Of a stretch of DNA of 64,000 bases, positions 50,845 to 60,079 are shown one piece after another. The notes below the pieces were generated by a model. That model worked only from the letters and a program-made list of their open reading frames with translations, was not told the origin of the DNA and made no database searches. Source of the DNA: G965202915 sp965205955. GTDB taxonomy: Bacteria > Pseudomonadota > Gammaproteobacteria > Eutrophobiales > Eutrophobiaceae. A program made the translations under genes and the position numbers. Numbering within the stretch: the first letter of the stretch is position 1; each line of letters starts with the position of its first letter. The stretch lies in NCBI GenBank assembly GCA_965205955.1, contig OZ242192.1:2480001-2544000 (forward strand), read 5' to 3'.

Positions 50845-51830
50845 CCGAGCCGTTTCACCATCGCATCACTTGCCCTGAGTAGCGCGTCGGCCATAGCCGG
50901 CTCGCCGGCCAAATGCCCGGTTTGTGGCAGAAAAACGAGTTCGGCTGCGGGCAGCGCCCTGTGTAGCAGCCAGGAAGATTCCGGCAAACAGGTCAAATCA
51001 TGCCGCCCGTGGATGAGTGTAACCGGCACATCGGGCACCCTGGCTATGTTGTCCAGGATCTGATTTTCGGAAATAAAATAGTGGTTGCGGGCATAATGCG
51101 CCTCGATGCGCACATCATTGATGAGCTTGTCGATTTCGTCATCATCCAGAGCATATTCCCCTCCGAGGGAAGAAGTGACCACCCTGCCGGTCCACATCGC
51201 CCAGGCCCTTGCCGCCCCTTGTATTGCCTTTTTATTCTCTGAAAAAACGCGCTCATGCAGTGCGCTAATCAGATCGTCCCTCTGCTCCGGCGGAAAATCG
51301 CCGATCAATTCCTGCCAGTAATCGGGAAATATGCGATTGACTCCCTGTCTCACGAACCAATCCAGATCGCACCGCCGGGCCAGGAAAGTGCCTCTCAGGA
51401 TCAGGCCGAGAACACGGCCGGGGCAGGACTCGGCATAGAGCAGCGCCAGGGTAGCGCCCCAGGAGCCGCCGAATATCACCCACTTTTCAATGCCGAGTTG
51501 AGTGCGGATGCGCTCCATATCATTCAGCAGATCCTGGGTAGTATTATGCTCAACCCCGCCGACCGGGCGGGAGCGATTGCAGCCGCGCTGGTCAAACAGG
51601 ATGATTCGGTATAGCTCGGGGTTAAAATAGCGGCGGTGATTCTCATTGCAACCGGAGCCCGGCCCGCCATGCAGAAACACTACCGGCACACCTTGCATAT
51701 TGCCGGACTGCTCCATATAAACGGAATGCCCGTCCGCCTCTACAAACCCGGTCGTATACGGTTCGAGTTCCGGATACAGTTGGCGCAAGTCCTGCTCACG
51801 GCCCGCCCGTGCGGGCCGGCTAAAGGTCAT
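50841..51830 (-). CDS. pip: Proline iminopeptidase
   Basis: A 329-residue alpha/beta hydrolase of peptidase family S33 that removes N-terminal proline. Visible: oxyanion HGGPGSGCN, nucleophile Ser in GGSWGATLALLYAE, Asp in HGRHDLTC and His in QTGHLAGEP. The family start LYPELEPYTTGFVEADGHSVYME is intact. It overlaps the SHOCT-protein gene by 11 bp upstream and folP by 4 bp downstream, making a three-gene operon. Confidence 0.93.
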   Translation of the reverse strand: MTFSRPARAGREQDLRQLYPELEPYTTGFVEADGHSVYMEQSGNMQGVPVVFLHGGPGSGCNENHRRYFNPELYRIILFDQRGCNRSRPVGGVEHNTTQDLLNDMERIRTQLGIEKWVIFGGSWGATLALLYAESCPGRVLGLILRGTFLARRCDLDWFVRQGVNRIFPDYWQELIGDFPPEQRDDLISALHERVFSENKKAIQGAARAWAMWTGRVVTSSLGGEYALDDDEIDKLINDVRIEAHYARNHYFISENQILDNIARVPDVPVTLIHGRHDLTCLPESSWLLHRALPAAELVFLPQTGHLAGEPAMADALLRASDAMVKRLG

Positions 51831-52734
51831 TCAATATTTTCCTGCGTTTGGCGTCGTATTCTTCCTGGGTGATCAATCCTTTATCCAGCAGTTGATCCAG
51901 CTTGACAATCCGCTCCTCGATCGATTCGAGCGAAGCAGAATTCTGCATTTCCTTGCGCATACGCGCCATCTCGGCCCGTATCTCACGCCGCTCCCTGGCG
52001 ACCCTGTCGGCCTCGCGCTTCAGATCGGCATTACTGGCGGGCGCCTCGGCTTCCTGTTGTTGCCGTTCCGCCAATACCGCCTGCCCGGCCGTCTGCATAT
52101 CGATCACAATCCAGTCAGGACGCAGTTCATCGGTTCGCTTGATCTCCACCCCGTCTATCAGGATCAGATTTTTCTTGAACGAGGAATGCTTCGAGCGGCT
52201 GCCATGATAAAAGACATAGGGCACCGAGGCGTTGCCGGAAGGATCATAGGCCGATTCAAACGCCTGGTTACGCAGTCGGTCGTACTCCCCGATGATGATA
52301 TGCAGCCGCTCCTGCTGATAAAAGGCGCGGCCGGAGAGGAAGAAGCGGTCGGTCAGGCCCAGAAAGCCGTGGTTTACCCGTTGCAAGGTAAAGATAATAT
52401 CCTGCTGCGGCCCGGCCTGTGCCAGCCCGGCGGACAACTGCTTGCCCAGTAAGCGGGTCTGCCCGCGGGAAAACAGCGCTTTTGGCTGTTCGTCGGCATC
52501 GAGCAGTTTTTTGTGCCAGATGCGCAATGACTCCAACACGGCGGTGATCTCTTCCGCCGGCAAGGTCACCGGGTGATCATTGTCGCCGTATTCGGATGTA
52601 TCCTGCCCGGCATATTTGAAATACAGATTACTGCCGGAGCGCCAGATCACATCCTCATCGTCGCCGAATAAACCGGCTGCAGGGGCGGAGGTAGCAAGAC
52701 ACAGCAGTGCAATCAGGTTAAATCGTTTCATCAT
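51820..52734 (-). CDS. Exported SHOCT-domain protein
   Basis: A 304-residue protein from the ATG at 52734 with a signal peptide (RFNLIALLCLATSAPAAG). The middle (YVFYHGSRSKHSSF, LILIDGVEIKRTDEL) is a beta-rich domain I do not recognise. The C-terminal 70 residues are a charged coiled coil (LKREADRVARERREIRAEMA) ending in a SHOCT motif (RIVKLDQLLDKGLITQEEYDAKRRKIL). SHOCT motifs mediate oligomerisation. First gene of the operon with pip and folP. The frame upstream of 52734 is not conserved-looking. Confidence 0.72.
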   Translation of the reverse strand: MMKRFNLIALLCLATSAPAAGLFGDDEDVIWRSGSNLYFKYAGQDTSEYGDNDHPVTLPAEEITAVLESLRIWHKKLLDADEQPKALFSRGQTRLLGKQLSAGLAQAGPQQDIIFTLQRVNHGFLGLTDRFFLSGRAFYQQERLHIIIGEYDRLRNQAFESAYDPSGNASVPYVFYHGSRSKHSSFKKNLILIDGVEIKRTDELRPDWIVIDMQTAGQAVLAERQQQEAEAPASNADLKREADRVARERREIRAEMARMRKEMQNSASLESIEERIVKLDQLLDKGLITQEEYDAKRRKILNDL

Positions 52735-52825
52735 GGGCGGGGGGTGTTTCCTCCGAGTAACATAGGCGGATAATATATCCCAAAAGCGACCGGCGAGCAA
52801 ATGCATACTGCAAGGAGGTTTAACT

Positions 52826-52843
52826 CCCCCCTGACAAGGGGGG
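52826..52843. repeat. G/C-run hairpin beside the IS element
   Basis: CCCCCCT-GACA-AGGGGGG is a perfect 7-bp stem. A similar hairpin (CCCCCC/GGGGGG, 54204-54221) lies on the other side of the IS. The IS may have landed in a cluster of such dispersed repeats. Confidence 0.55.
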
Positions 52844-52960
52844 TTGGGGGGTTAAAACCTAGTGAGGCCGCACTGCCAGCCTTCCAAGCCAGCCTTCCAA
52901 CCCCCTCACCCTGAAGTGGTTCAATAGATGTGGAGTGGTCAAGCATTTGATGACAACCAG

Positions 52961-53839
52961 TTAAGCGGCTTTTTTCAATTCAACCATCGCTGCTTCATAC
53001 TCATTGGGACTGGTGTAATCCAGGTACGAATGCAGCCGTCGGCTGTTATAAAACATCACAATGTAGTCCAAGATATCCTGTTGCGCCTCAGCGCGTGTTT
53101 GATAGTTTCTCCATTGCACCCGCTCTTTCTTCAAACTCGCAAAAAAGCTCTCTGCTACCGCATTGTCCCAGCAGTCCCCCTTGCGGCTCATGCTGCCAAC
53201 CAGTCCATGCGCCTTGAGAAGTTGCCGGTACGCTTTGCTGGCATACTGCGAACCACGGTCTAAATGCACCAACAAGCCCGTCTCCGGACGATACTGCCAC
53301 AGTGCCATGCGTAACGCCTCCGTGACCCGCTTGGCCTGCATTCGCGAGCCCATGCTCCAGCCCACTACCCGACGTGAAAACAAGTCTATACACACCGCCA
53401 GATACAACCAACCTGCCTGCGTCCAGATATAGGTGATATCCGAGACATAGGCCCGATGCGGTGCGCTCACGTTAAACGCCCGCCCCAGCACATTGTCAAA
53501 CACCGGCTGCCGGTGCTTGCTGTTGGTGGTCACCTTGTACTTCTTGCGGTAGCGGACGCTTACCCCTGCTTGCTGCATCAGTGAACGCGCCTTGTAGCGC
53601 CCCACAGGATAGCCCAGCGCCTGGAGCGCACGTGCCATGCGCCGCGAACCATAGCTGCGGCCACTGGCTTTGGAAACCTCATGGACCGCCGCCAGCAACG
53701 CCTGAGGCGCGACCGCCCCCGACCGCTCCTGCAACCGTTGGCAATACCGGTAGTAGGCATTGCGGCTCACTCCCAGTACGCGACACATCCGCTCGACAGG
53801 CCAGGCCTTCTTATGCCGGGTGATGAACGCGTATTTCAC
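52961..53839 (-). CDS. IS3-family transposase OrfB (DDE integrase part)
   Basis: 292 residues with an HTH_21-like N-terminal segment and an rve-type integrase core. The DDE triad is D in YVSDITYIW, D in LVHLDRGSQYASKAY and E in CWDNAVAESFFASLKKE. The C-terminal YNSRRLHSYLDYTSPNEYE is typical of IS3. It lies in the -1 frame relative to OrfA and is normally made as an OrfAB fusion by frameshifting at 53869-53875. Confidence 0.93.
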   Translation of the reverse strand: MKYAFITRHKKAWPVERMCRVLGVSRNAYYRYCQRLQERSGAVAPQALLAAVHEVSKASGRSYGSRRMARALQALGYPVGRYKARSLMQQAGVSVRYRKKYKVTTNSKHRQPVFDNVLGRAFNVSAPHRAYVSDITYIWTQAGWLYLAVCIDLFSRRVVGWSMGSRMQAKRVTEALRMALWQYRPETGLLVHLDRGSQYASKAYRQLLKAHGLVGSMSRKGDCWDNAVAESFFASLKKERVQWRNYQTRAEAQQDILDYIVMFYNSRRLHSYLDYTSPNEYEAAMVELKKAA

Positions 53840-54129
53840 TGCGTTTCCCTGGCAAAGAAGGCCGTCGCTTTTTTTAAGATGTCTTTCTCCATTTGCAGGC
53901 GGCGCACATCCTGCCGCAACCGGCGCAACTCCGCCTGTTCCGGGCTCAGTGTGCCATTGCCGCGAAACGCCTGATCCTCGTGGGCTTCATCCTCCTGGAT
54001 CCATCGACCCAGCATATTGGGATTGATACCCAGACTGCGCCCCGCCTCGGCCTGGGTATAGCCTTGCTCGCGCACCAGATTGATGGCGTCCAACTTGAAT
54101 TCTCTTGAATATTTCTTTCTCGTGTTCAT
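53836..54129 (-). CDS. IS3-family transposase OrfA (HTH)
   Basis: 97 residues with a helix-turn-helix (SREFKLDAINLVREQGYTQA, AGRSLGINPNMLGRWIQ) followed by a leucine-zipper-like coil (ELRRLRQDVRRLQMEKDILKKA). It binds the IS ends and recruits OrfB. The frame ends at the ATG of OrfB. The DILKK codons contain the slippery run of seven A. Confidence 0.92.
   Translation of the reverse strand: MNTRKKYSREFKLDAINLVREQGYTQAEAGRSLGINPNMLGRWIQEDEAHEDQAFRGNGTLSPEQAELRRLRQDVRRLQMEKDILKKATAFFARETQ
53869..53875 (-). other. A7 slippery site for -1 frameshift
   Basis: On the coding strand TTAAAAAAAGC inside the OrfA codons for ILKKA lets the ribosome slip by -1. The new frame (KSDGLLCQGNAVKYAF) runs without a stop into OrfB, giving the OrfAB transposase. 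Confidence 0.7.
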
Positions 54130-54325
54130 GTCTCACCTCCAGTTTATACGGATAGTATCCCTTAATTTAGACTGGTCACATCTATTGAACCACTTCAATG
54201 TGACCCCCCGTGTCAGGGGGGCGATATACGCCAAAAGGAGGGGGGGACATTCCTGTCCCTCCTTTAATAATATAATAATGAATCAGATCTGCCTTAAATC
54301 TACACAATGTAGTACCATAGCGATT

Positions 54326-54886
54326 ATGTCGAGCACCGATCTAACAAATCAGTTTCTTATCGCCATGCCGAATTTACTGGATTCCAATTTCCACAAAACG
54401 GTCACATATATATGTGCGCACAATAATCACGGTGCGATGGGCATAATAATCAATCGGCCGCTGGAGTTGGAATTAGGCAAAATTCTCGAACAGATGGACA
54501 TCAGTCCCGGCAATGAATTCAAGAATAACCAAATGGTCTACAATGGCGGGCCGGTTCACACCAATCATGGTTTTATCCTGCACAAGCCCACCAAAGAATG
54601 GAAATCTTCCGTCACAATGAACACAGACATCAGCATTACCACCTCCAGAGATATACTCGAAGCGATTGCCTCCGGTGAAGGGCCGGGAGAATCCCTGATC
54701 GCCCTGGGTTACGCCGGCTGGGATGCCGGACAACTGGAAAAAGAAATAATGAATAATGCCTGGTTAAACGGTCCATCCGACTCCTGTGTAATTTTCAACA
54801 CCCCGTATGAAGAACGCTGGAGGAAAGCGGCAATTTCCATAGGCGTGGACTTTGACAAACTATCAAATGACGTCGGTCACGCGTGA
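54326..54886 (+). CDS. yqgE: YqgE/AlgH family protein (UPF0301)
   Basis: A 186-residue protein starting MSSTDLTNQFLIAMPNLLDSNF, with HGAMGIIINRPLE, VYNGGPVHTNHGFILH and ALGYAGWDAGQLEKEI. The family is conserved next to ruvX; its biochemical role is not settled. The frame is open far upstream, but the ATG at 54326 gives the family N-terminus. It overlaps ruvX by 4 bp and begins the ruvX-pyr operon. Confidence 0.92.
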   Translation: MSSTDLTNQFLIAMPNLLDSNFHKTVTYICAHNNHGAMGIIINRPLELELGKILEQMDISPGNEFKNNQMVYNGGPVHTNHGFILHKPTKEWKSSVTMNTDISITTSRDILEAIASGEGPGESLIALGYAGWDAGQLEKEIMNNAWLNGPSDSCVIFNTPYEERWRKAAISIGVDFDKLSNDVGHA

Positions 54887-55320
54887 AAAACCAATTCATA
54901 CTTGGCTTCGATTACGGTGAAAAAAGAATAGGGGTGGCAGTCGGACAGACCATAACCCGAACCGCCAGCCCTTTGGTCACCGTTTATGTCCGCAACAACA
55001 AACCTGACTGGCGGGATATAAGCCAGCTTGTCGATAAATGGAAACCGGGATTGATACTGGTGGGTGTGCCTTTGCAAATGAACGGCGAACATCAACCGAT
55101 GACGGCAGCGGCGGAAAAATTCATCAGGCAATTATCATCACGCTACCATTTACCCGTCAAACCCGTGGATGAGCGCTTATCATCCTTTGAAGCGCGCCGC
55201 CGCACCGGCAGTAATGAAAAAATCGATCCGGTTGCCGCACAGATCATTATCGAAACCTGGCTGTATGAACGAGAACGGACGCATGAAAAACACCAATCCC
55301 AAACCGCAGCAGATGAATAG
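54883..55320 (+). CDS. ruvX: RuvX/YqgF, RNase H-fold nuclease
   Basis: A 145-residue protein starting at a GTG that overlaps the yqgE stop. Family motifs: ILGFDYGEKRIGVAVG, LILVGVPLQMNGEHQPMT, VDERLSSFEARR and IDPVAAQIIIETWL. It acts in 16S rRNA 5' end maturation in E. coli and as a Holliday-junction resolvase in others. The order yqgE-ruvX-pyrR-pyrB is conserved in gammaproteobacteria. Confidence 0.94.
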   Translation: MKNQFILGFDYGEKRIGVAVGQTITRTASPLVTVYVRNNKPDWRDISQLVDKWKPGLILVGVPLQMNGEHQPMTAAAEKFIRQLSSRYHLPVKPVDERLSSFEARRRTGSNEKIDPVAAQIIIETWLYERERTHEKHQSQTAADE

Positions 55321-55822
55321 TCGAGCCCACGCAATAGACATACAAGAGACCCTTGCAACCATGGCCAATGACCTTTCCAGTCACATATCCGGCTGCCCTG
55401 ATCCGGTGATGATTGGCATTCATACCGGCGGAAGCTGGGTTGCATCACGCTTACACCGGCTTATGGCAATAACCGAACCGCTGGCTGAGCTGAACATTGC
55501 CTTTTACCGGGACGATTTCAGCCGTATAGGCATGCACCCGCAAGTACAACCAAGCAGTATGCCTTTTGGCATCGATGACCGGCATATCATTCTTGTGGAC
55601 GACGTGCTCTACACCGGCCGCACCATCCGTGCGGCAATGAACGAAATATTCGATTATGGCAGGCCCGCGAGCATTACACTGGCGGTGCTGGTAGATCGAG
55701 GGGAACGGGAACTGCCCATACAGGCGGACCTTACCGGGGAAAACATAGCGCTGCATCCCGGAGAACACCTCAGACTCTCCGGGCCGGAGCCCTTGGCATT
55801 GAGTATAGAAACACCCGAATGA
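55313..55822 (+). CDS. pyrR: PyrR, pyrimidine operon regulator/phosphoribosyltransferase-like
   Basis: 169 residues from the ATG at 55313; an ATG at 55283 would add ten residues and overlaps ruvX further. It has the PRTase fold: VMIGIHTGGSWVASRL and the PRPP loop IILVDDVLYTGRTIRAAM. In Gram-positive bacteria PyrR attenuates pyr operons through RNA; in Proteobacteria the regulatory role is less clear. Stop overlaps the pyrB start (ATGA). Confidence 0.93.
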   Translation: MNSRAHAIDIQETLATMANDLSSHISGCPDPVMIGIHTGGSWVASRLHRLMAITEPLAELNIAFYRDDFSRIGMHPQVQPSSMPFGIDDRHIILVDDVLYTGRTIRAAMNEIFDYGRPASITLAVLVDRGERELPIQADLTGENIALHPGEHLRLSGPEPLALSIETPE

Positions 55823-56799
55823 GGAAAGACGATGTCCAATTAGATGAAAACGGCTGTCTCAAACACTTTCTTTCTATTGAAGGGCTTGGCAAAGAACTAC
55901 TCACCTCCATTCTCGATCATGCCGAAACCTTTGCCGATGTCGGCACAAGACCGGTTAAAAAGCTGCCTCTGCTCAGAGGCAAGACCATAGTCAACCTGTT
56001 CTTCGAACCGAGCACCCGTACGCGGATCACCTTTGAACTCGCGGCAAAAAGACTTTCCGCCGACGTCCTGAGCATAGACATCCCAAGCTCCTCCACCAGC
56101 AAAGGCGAAACCCTTTCCGACACCCTGAGCACGCTGGAAGCCATGCACTGCGACATGTTCATCGTCCGGCATGCAAACAGCGGGGTAGCGCAATTTATTG
56201 CCCGGCAGGTTGCCCCGCATATCCGGGTTATCAATGGCGGAGACGGCCGGCACGCACACCCCACACAAGCCATGCTGGATATGTTCACCATCCGCCGCCA
56301 CAAACCCGATTTTTCCAATCTAAAGGTTGCCATTGTCGGCGACATTCTCCACTCCCGCGTGGCGCGTTCCGAAATTCACGCCCTGAACACCCTGGGCGTT
56401 TCCGAAATACGCCTCATTGCCCCGGACACCCTGATGCCGGCCCATATAGAATCGCTGGGGGTGCGCACCTGCTGCGATCTCGATCTGGGGCTGCAGGGAG
56501 TCGACGTTATCATGATGCTGCGTTTACAACGCGAGCGCATGTATAGCCAGTTACTACCTGGAAAACAGGAATACTTTCATCGTTTCGGCCTGACGCAGAA
56601 GCGGCTGAAAAACGCCAAAAAAGACGCCATTGTAATGCACCCCGGACCGATTAACCGCGGCATAGAAATTGACTCGAGCGTTGCCGATGGCGAACAGGCC
56701 GTTATTCTCCAGCAAGTCAGCCACGGCATTGCCGTCCGCATGGCGGTGATGGCCATGATCATGGGGCGGATCACCAATCAGCCGGAAAAAACACCATGA
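55819..56799 (+). CDS. pyrB: Aspartate carbamoyltransferase catalytic subunit
   Basis: A 326-residue enzyme joining carbamoyl phosphate and aspartate. The carbamoyl-phosphate motif FFEPSTRTRITFELAA, SSSTSKGETLSDTL, the HPTQAMLDM block and HPGPINRGIEI are intact. The N-terminal extension of about 15 residues is typical of the dodecameric class with a DHOase-like partner, encoded next. No pyrI is present. Coupled to pyrR and to pyrC' by 4-bp overlaps. Confidence 0.96.
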   Translation: MRKDDVQLDENGCLKHFLSIEGLGKELLTSILDHAETFADVGTRPVKKLPLLRGKTIVNLFFEPSTRTRITFELAAKRLSADVLSIDIPSSSTSKGETLSDTLSTLEAMHCDMFIVRHANSGVAQFIARQVAPHIRVINGGDGRHAHPTQAMLDMFTIRRHKPDFSNLKVAIVGDILHSRVARSEIHALNTLGVSEIRLIAPDTLMPAHIESLGVRTCCDLDLGLQGVDVIMMLRLQRERMYSQLLPGKQEYFHRFGLTQKRLKNAKKDAIVMHPGPINRGIEIDSSVADGEQAVILQQVSHGIAVRMAVMAMIMGRITNQPEKTP

Positions 56800-58079
56800 A
56801 ACTCGTCATTGAAAACGCTCTCATCATCGATCCGGCCAACCATATCCACAAAAAAGGGGCCTTGTATATCAGTGCCGGCAAGATCGCCGCATTATTCAAA
56901 GCCCCCGCCGGTTTTACCCCGGACAAAAAACTCGATGCCGGCGATCAGATCATTTGTCCCGGCATCGTCGACATTGCCGCCCGCTTACGTGAACCGGGAC
57001 TCGAACACAAAGCAACCATCAAGAGCGAGCTCATAGCGGCGGCCAGCGGCGGCATAACCAGCCTTTGCTGTCCCCCCGACACCGATCCGGTGATTGACAC
57101 CCCGGCCGTGGTCGAACTGATCAACCAGCGCAGCAGAGAATCCGGCAAAACAAAAGTACACACCCTGGGCGCGCTGACCAAAAACCTCGAAGGCAAACAA
57201 CTCTCGGAGATGTACGCCTTGAAGGAAGCCGACTGTATCGGCGTCAGTAACGGCTACGCGCCGATGGATAACAGTGAAACACTGAGACGCTGTTTTGAAT
57301 ATGCCGCAAGCTGCAAACTGCCCGTTTTTCTCTTTGCCGAGGACCTCAATTTACGCAACAACGGCTTAGTCCATGAAGGGCCGGTCAGCACCCGTCTTGG
57401 GCTGCCGCCCATACCTGAAACCGCCGAAACCGTTGCCGTGAGCCGCGCATTACTCATTGCCGAACAAACCGGCGTCCACGTTCATTTTTGCCGTCTTTCG
57501 ACTGCGCGAGCCGTGCAAATGATCGCCGCCGCCAAAAAACAAGGAATAGCGGTCAGCGCCGACGTCAATATCTGTCAACTACACCTGAGCGATCTGGACG
57601 TCGACAATTACAACGGCCTGTGCCACTTGCGCCCGCCTCTCAGAACCCGGCACGATCAGGAGGCGCTCATTGACGGAATCAAATCAGGCACAATTTCGGC
57701 GGTGTGCTCCGATCACCAGCCGCACGACGCCGATGCAAAAGCCCTGCCCTTCACCATTGCCGAACCGGGCGCGTCCACCATTGAACTATTGCTGCCACTC
57801 ATGCTGCATTTAGTCAACAGCAACAAGCTCGAACTGGATAGCGCATTATCCGCAATCACCCACCGGCCGGCGGAAATCATGGACATTTCCACCGGCACGC
57901 TTGCCGTTGGCGCCCCTGCCGACCTGTGTCTGATCGATCCAAGCCACGAATGGACTATACGCAATGCCGGCTTACGCAGTGCCGGAAAAAATTCCCCGTT
58001 TGACGGATGGAAAATAAAAGGCAACGTGACCCGCACCCTGTTAGACGGTGAAACCACCTTTGAGCAAACACCGGCATGA
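56796..58079 (+). CDS. pyrC': Inactive dihydroorotase-like subunit PyrC'
   Basis: A 427-residue amidohydrolase-fold protein in the class of type I dihydroorotases. The metal site is broken: the normal DxHxHxREPG reads VDIAARLREPG, so both histidines are gone, and the ADVxxHHL segment reads ADVNICQLHLSD. SDHQPHD is kept. This is the pseudo-DHOase known from Pseudomonas (PyrC'), needed for assembly of aspartate carbamoyltransferase but not catalytic. An active dihydroorotase must be encoded elsewhere. It overlaps both neighbours by 4 bp. Confidence 0.92.
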   Translation: MKLVIENALIIDPANHIHKKGALYISAGKIAALFKAPAGFTPDKKLDAGDQIICPGIVDIAARLREPGLEHKATIKSELIAAASGGITSLCCPPDTDPVIDTPAVVELINQRSRESGKTKVHTLGALTKNLEGKQLSEMYALKEADCIGVSNGYAPMDNSETLRRCFEYAASCKLPVFLFAEDLNLRNNGLVHEGPVSTRLGLPPIPETAETVAVSRALLIAEQTGVHVHFCRLSTARAVQMIAAAKKQGIAVSADVNICQLHLSDLDVDNYNGLCHLRPPLRTRHDQEALIDGIKSGTISAVCSDHQPHDADAKALPFTIAEPGASTIELLLPLMLHLVNSNKLELDSALSAITHRPAEIMDISTGTLAVGAPADLCLIDPSHEWTIRNAGLRSAGKNSPFDGWKIKGNVTRTLLDGETTFEQTPA

Positions 58080-58966
58080 AGCCGCCCGCCACCAGAAACA
58101 CCATTTTCCCGGAGTTGGCCGCCATTATCGAGCACATACCCTGTCCGGGGCAACAGTACCATTTACACCTGCAAGCGCCCTTGACCTCGGCCCATGCAAA
58201 ACCCGGAACCTTCGTACACTTGCAGTGCGCCCCCCTGCTGCCCATGCGCCGTCCCATGTCGATAATGCGCAGCAATGCCGGCGAGCAAACCATTGACGTT
58301 CTCTATAAAGCGCACGGAAAAGGGGCAAACCTGCTTACCCGAAAGAAAAAAGGCGAAACCATAGACCTGCTGGGACCCATAGGCGCCCCTTTCAAACTGT
58401 CCGGTTATCGCAAACACCCGCTGTTACTCGGTGGCGGGGTAGGCATACCGCCGATGATATTCCTGGCCGAGCACATCAAAAACACCACTGCAAACACCTG
58501 GCCGCTGGCACTGATGGGCTCCGAGGTGCCGTTTCCATTCAAGCCCCGCCCCTCACAGATCCTGGTGCCCGGCATACCCAAAGACGTGATCGCCTGCATG
58601 CCTCTGCTGGATAGCTGGGGAATTGCCTCGCGTTTATCCAGCCTGCAACAATATGGCGGCTGCTACCAGGGCTATGTTACCGATCTTGCCCGCCGGTGGC
58701 TGCAAGACCGGCAGCAACATCAAGACGTAGAGCTCTTCGCCTGCGGTCCGGTAGCCATGTTGCAAGCCGTCGCAAAACTGGCGCAGGAATACCGGCTTCC
58801 ATGCCAGATCTGCATTGAAGAATACATGGCCTGCGCCGTCGGAGGCTGCGCCGGCTGCATCGTACCGGTGCATACCGATGCCGGAATAGCGATGCAACGA
58901 GTCTGTGTAGACGGGCCGGTATTCGAGGCAAATGCCGTGTATCCGGGTAAAGCCCCTGCCGCATAA
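58076..58966 (+). CDS. PyrK-like FAD/2Fe-2S electron transfer protein
   Basis: A 296-residue protein of the ferredoxin-reductase type. FAD motif RRPMSIM, NAD-binding GGGVGIPPMIFLAEH, CGPVAMLQAV and a C-terminal 2Fe-2S site CIEEYMACAVGGCAGC...RVCVDGPVF. This is the layout of PyrK, the electron subunit of class 1B dihydroorotate dehydrogenase. The basic N-terminus and length (PyrK is about 260) differ slightly. Its catalytic partner (PyrDB) is not in the window. Its place after pyrRBC' supports a role in pyrimidine synthesis. It converges on pilU with a 12-bp gap. Confidence 0.85.
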   Translation: MKPPATRNTIFPELAAIIEHIPCPGQQYHLHLQAPLTSAHAKPGTFVHLQCAPLLPMRRPMSIMRSNAGEQTIDVLYKAHGKGANLLTRKKKGETIDLLGPIGAPFKLSGYRKHPLLLGGGVGIPPMIFLAEHIKNTTANTWPLALMGSEVPFPFKPRPSQILVPGIPKDVIACMPLLDSWGIASRLSSLQQYGGCYQGYVTDLARRWLQDRQQHQDVELFACGPVAMLQAVAKLAQEYRLPCQICIEEYMACAVGGCAGCIVPVHTDAGIAMQRVCVDGPVFEANAVYPGKAPAA

Positions 58967-58978
58967 CCGGCCTACCGC

Positions 58979-60037
58979 TTAGCCAAAATTGATCTTGGCT
59001 TCGAGATTGGTTCTGGAATCCGCATTTTCCAGCGCTTCCTCCAGCGAAATATGCCCATCCTTATGCAGATTGAACAGCGCCATATCGAAAGTTTGCACCC
59101 CCCGCTGACCACTTTGCTCCATTGCATTTTTAAGCTCGTTGATCTCACCCTTCAGGATCAACTCGCCGATATGCGGCGTATTGATCAGGATCTCTATCGC
59201 CGCACAGCGCTTTCCATCCAGCCTCGACACCAGCCGTTGCGATATAACCGCGCGGATATTCAGCGACAGATCCATAAATAACTGCTTATGCATATCCGGC
59301 GGGAACAAATTGATCACACGCTCCATTGCCTGATTGGCATTATTTGCATGCAAGGTCGAGATCGCCAAATGTCCGGTATTGCACAACTCGAGCGCGGCCT
59401 CCATCGTCTCACGGTCCCGTATCTCACCGATCAAAATAACATCCGGCGCTTCCCGCAGCGAGGCCCGCAATGCGTTGCGGTAGGACATCGTATCCACCCC
59501 GACTTCACGCTGATTGATGATCGACTTCCGGTTGGGATGACTGAATTCAACCGGATCCTCGATAGTCAGAATATGCCCGGTCATACTTGCATTACGATGA
59601 TCGATCATCGCCGCCAACGTGGTGGACTTCCCCGAACCCGTTGCGCCCACCATCAAGATCAGCCCGCGCTTATGGCATATTAACTCCCTCAATATATCCG
59701 GCAGGCTCAGATCATCGATCGTAGGGATATCCGAAGGAATACGCCGCAAAACCATACCCACGTCACCGCGCTGCCTGAACACATTAATGCGAAAACGACC
59801 CGAGCCGTCCGCCAGAGCGATCGCAAAATCGCACTCCATGGTTTTTTCAAAATGCTGCGTCTGCTTCTCATTCATAATCCCATAGGCCGCCGCCTTGGAA
59901 ATTGCATCGGTCAGCACGGTTTGGCCTATCGACACCATCTTACCCTCGATCTTCATCTTGATCGGCGCCCCCGTTGTAAAAAACAGATCGGAGGAATTTT
60001 TTTCCACCATCAACTTCAGATAAGGGGTAATATCCAC
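58979..60037 (-). CDS. pilU: PilU-type retraction ATPase
   Basis: A 352-residue PilT/PilU-family hexameric ATPase acting at the base of type IV pili. Walker A GATGSGKSTTLAAMIDHRN, the Asp box (TIEDPVEFSHPNRKS), Walker B (DVILIGEIRDRETM) and His box (NTGHLAISTLHANN) are all complete. It lacks the AIRNLI motif of true PilT, here HIGELI, which fits PilU. Third gene in a leftward series pilT-pilU1-pilU2. Confidence 0.9.
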   Translation of the reverse strand: MDITPYLKLMVEKNSSDLFFTTGAPIKMKIEGKMVSIGQTVLTDAISKAAAYGIMNEKQTQHFEKTMECDFAIALADGSGRFRINVFRQRGDVGMVLRRIPSDIPTIDDLSLPDILRELICHKRGLILMVGATGSGKSTTLAAMIDHRNASMTGHILTIEDPVEFSHPNRKSIINQREVGVDTMSYRNALRASLREAPDVILIGEIRDRETMEAALELCNTGHLAISTLHANNANQAMERVINLFPPDMHKQLFMDLSLNIRAVISQRLVSRLDGKRCAAIEILINTPHIGELILKGEINELKNAMEQSGQRGVQTFDMALFNLHKDGHISLEEALENADSRTNLEAKINFG

Positions 60038-60079
60038 GCCGTTACTTTCAACCGGTTTTCTGTCAACCCGCCCGCCGGA

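Larger units (their letters stand above)
52912..54197 (-). mobile_element. Complete IS3-family insertion sequence
   Basis: A 1286-bp element bounded by 21-bp perfect inverted repeats: TGAAGTGGTTCAATAGATGTG at 52912-52932 and its complement at 54177-54197. It carries orfA and orfB on the minus strand in the usual IS3 arrangement. No clear target duplication is visible at the edges. A solo copy of the same end lies at 45295. Both frames are intact, so it may be active. Confidence 0.92.
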
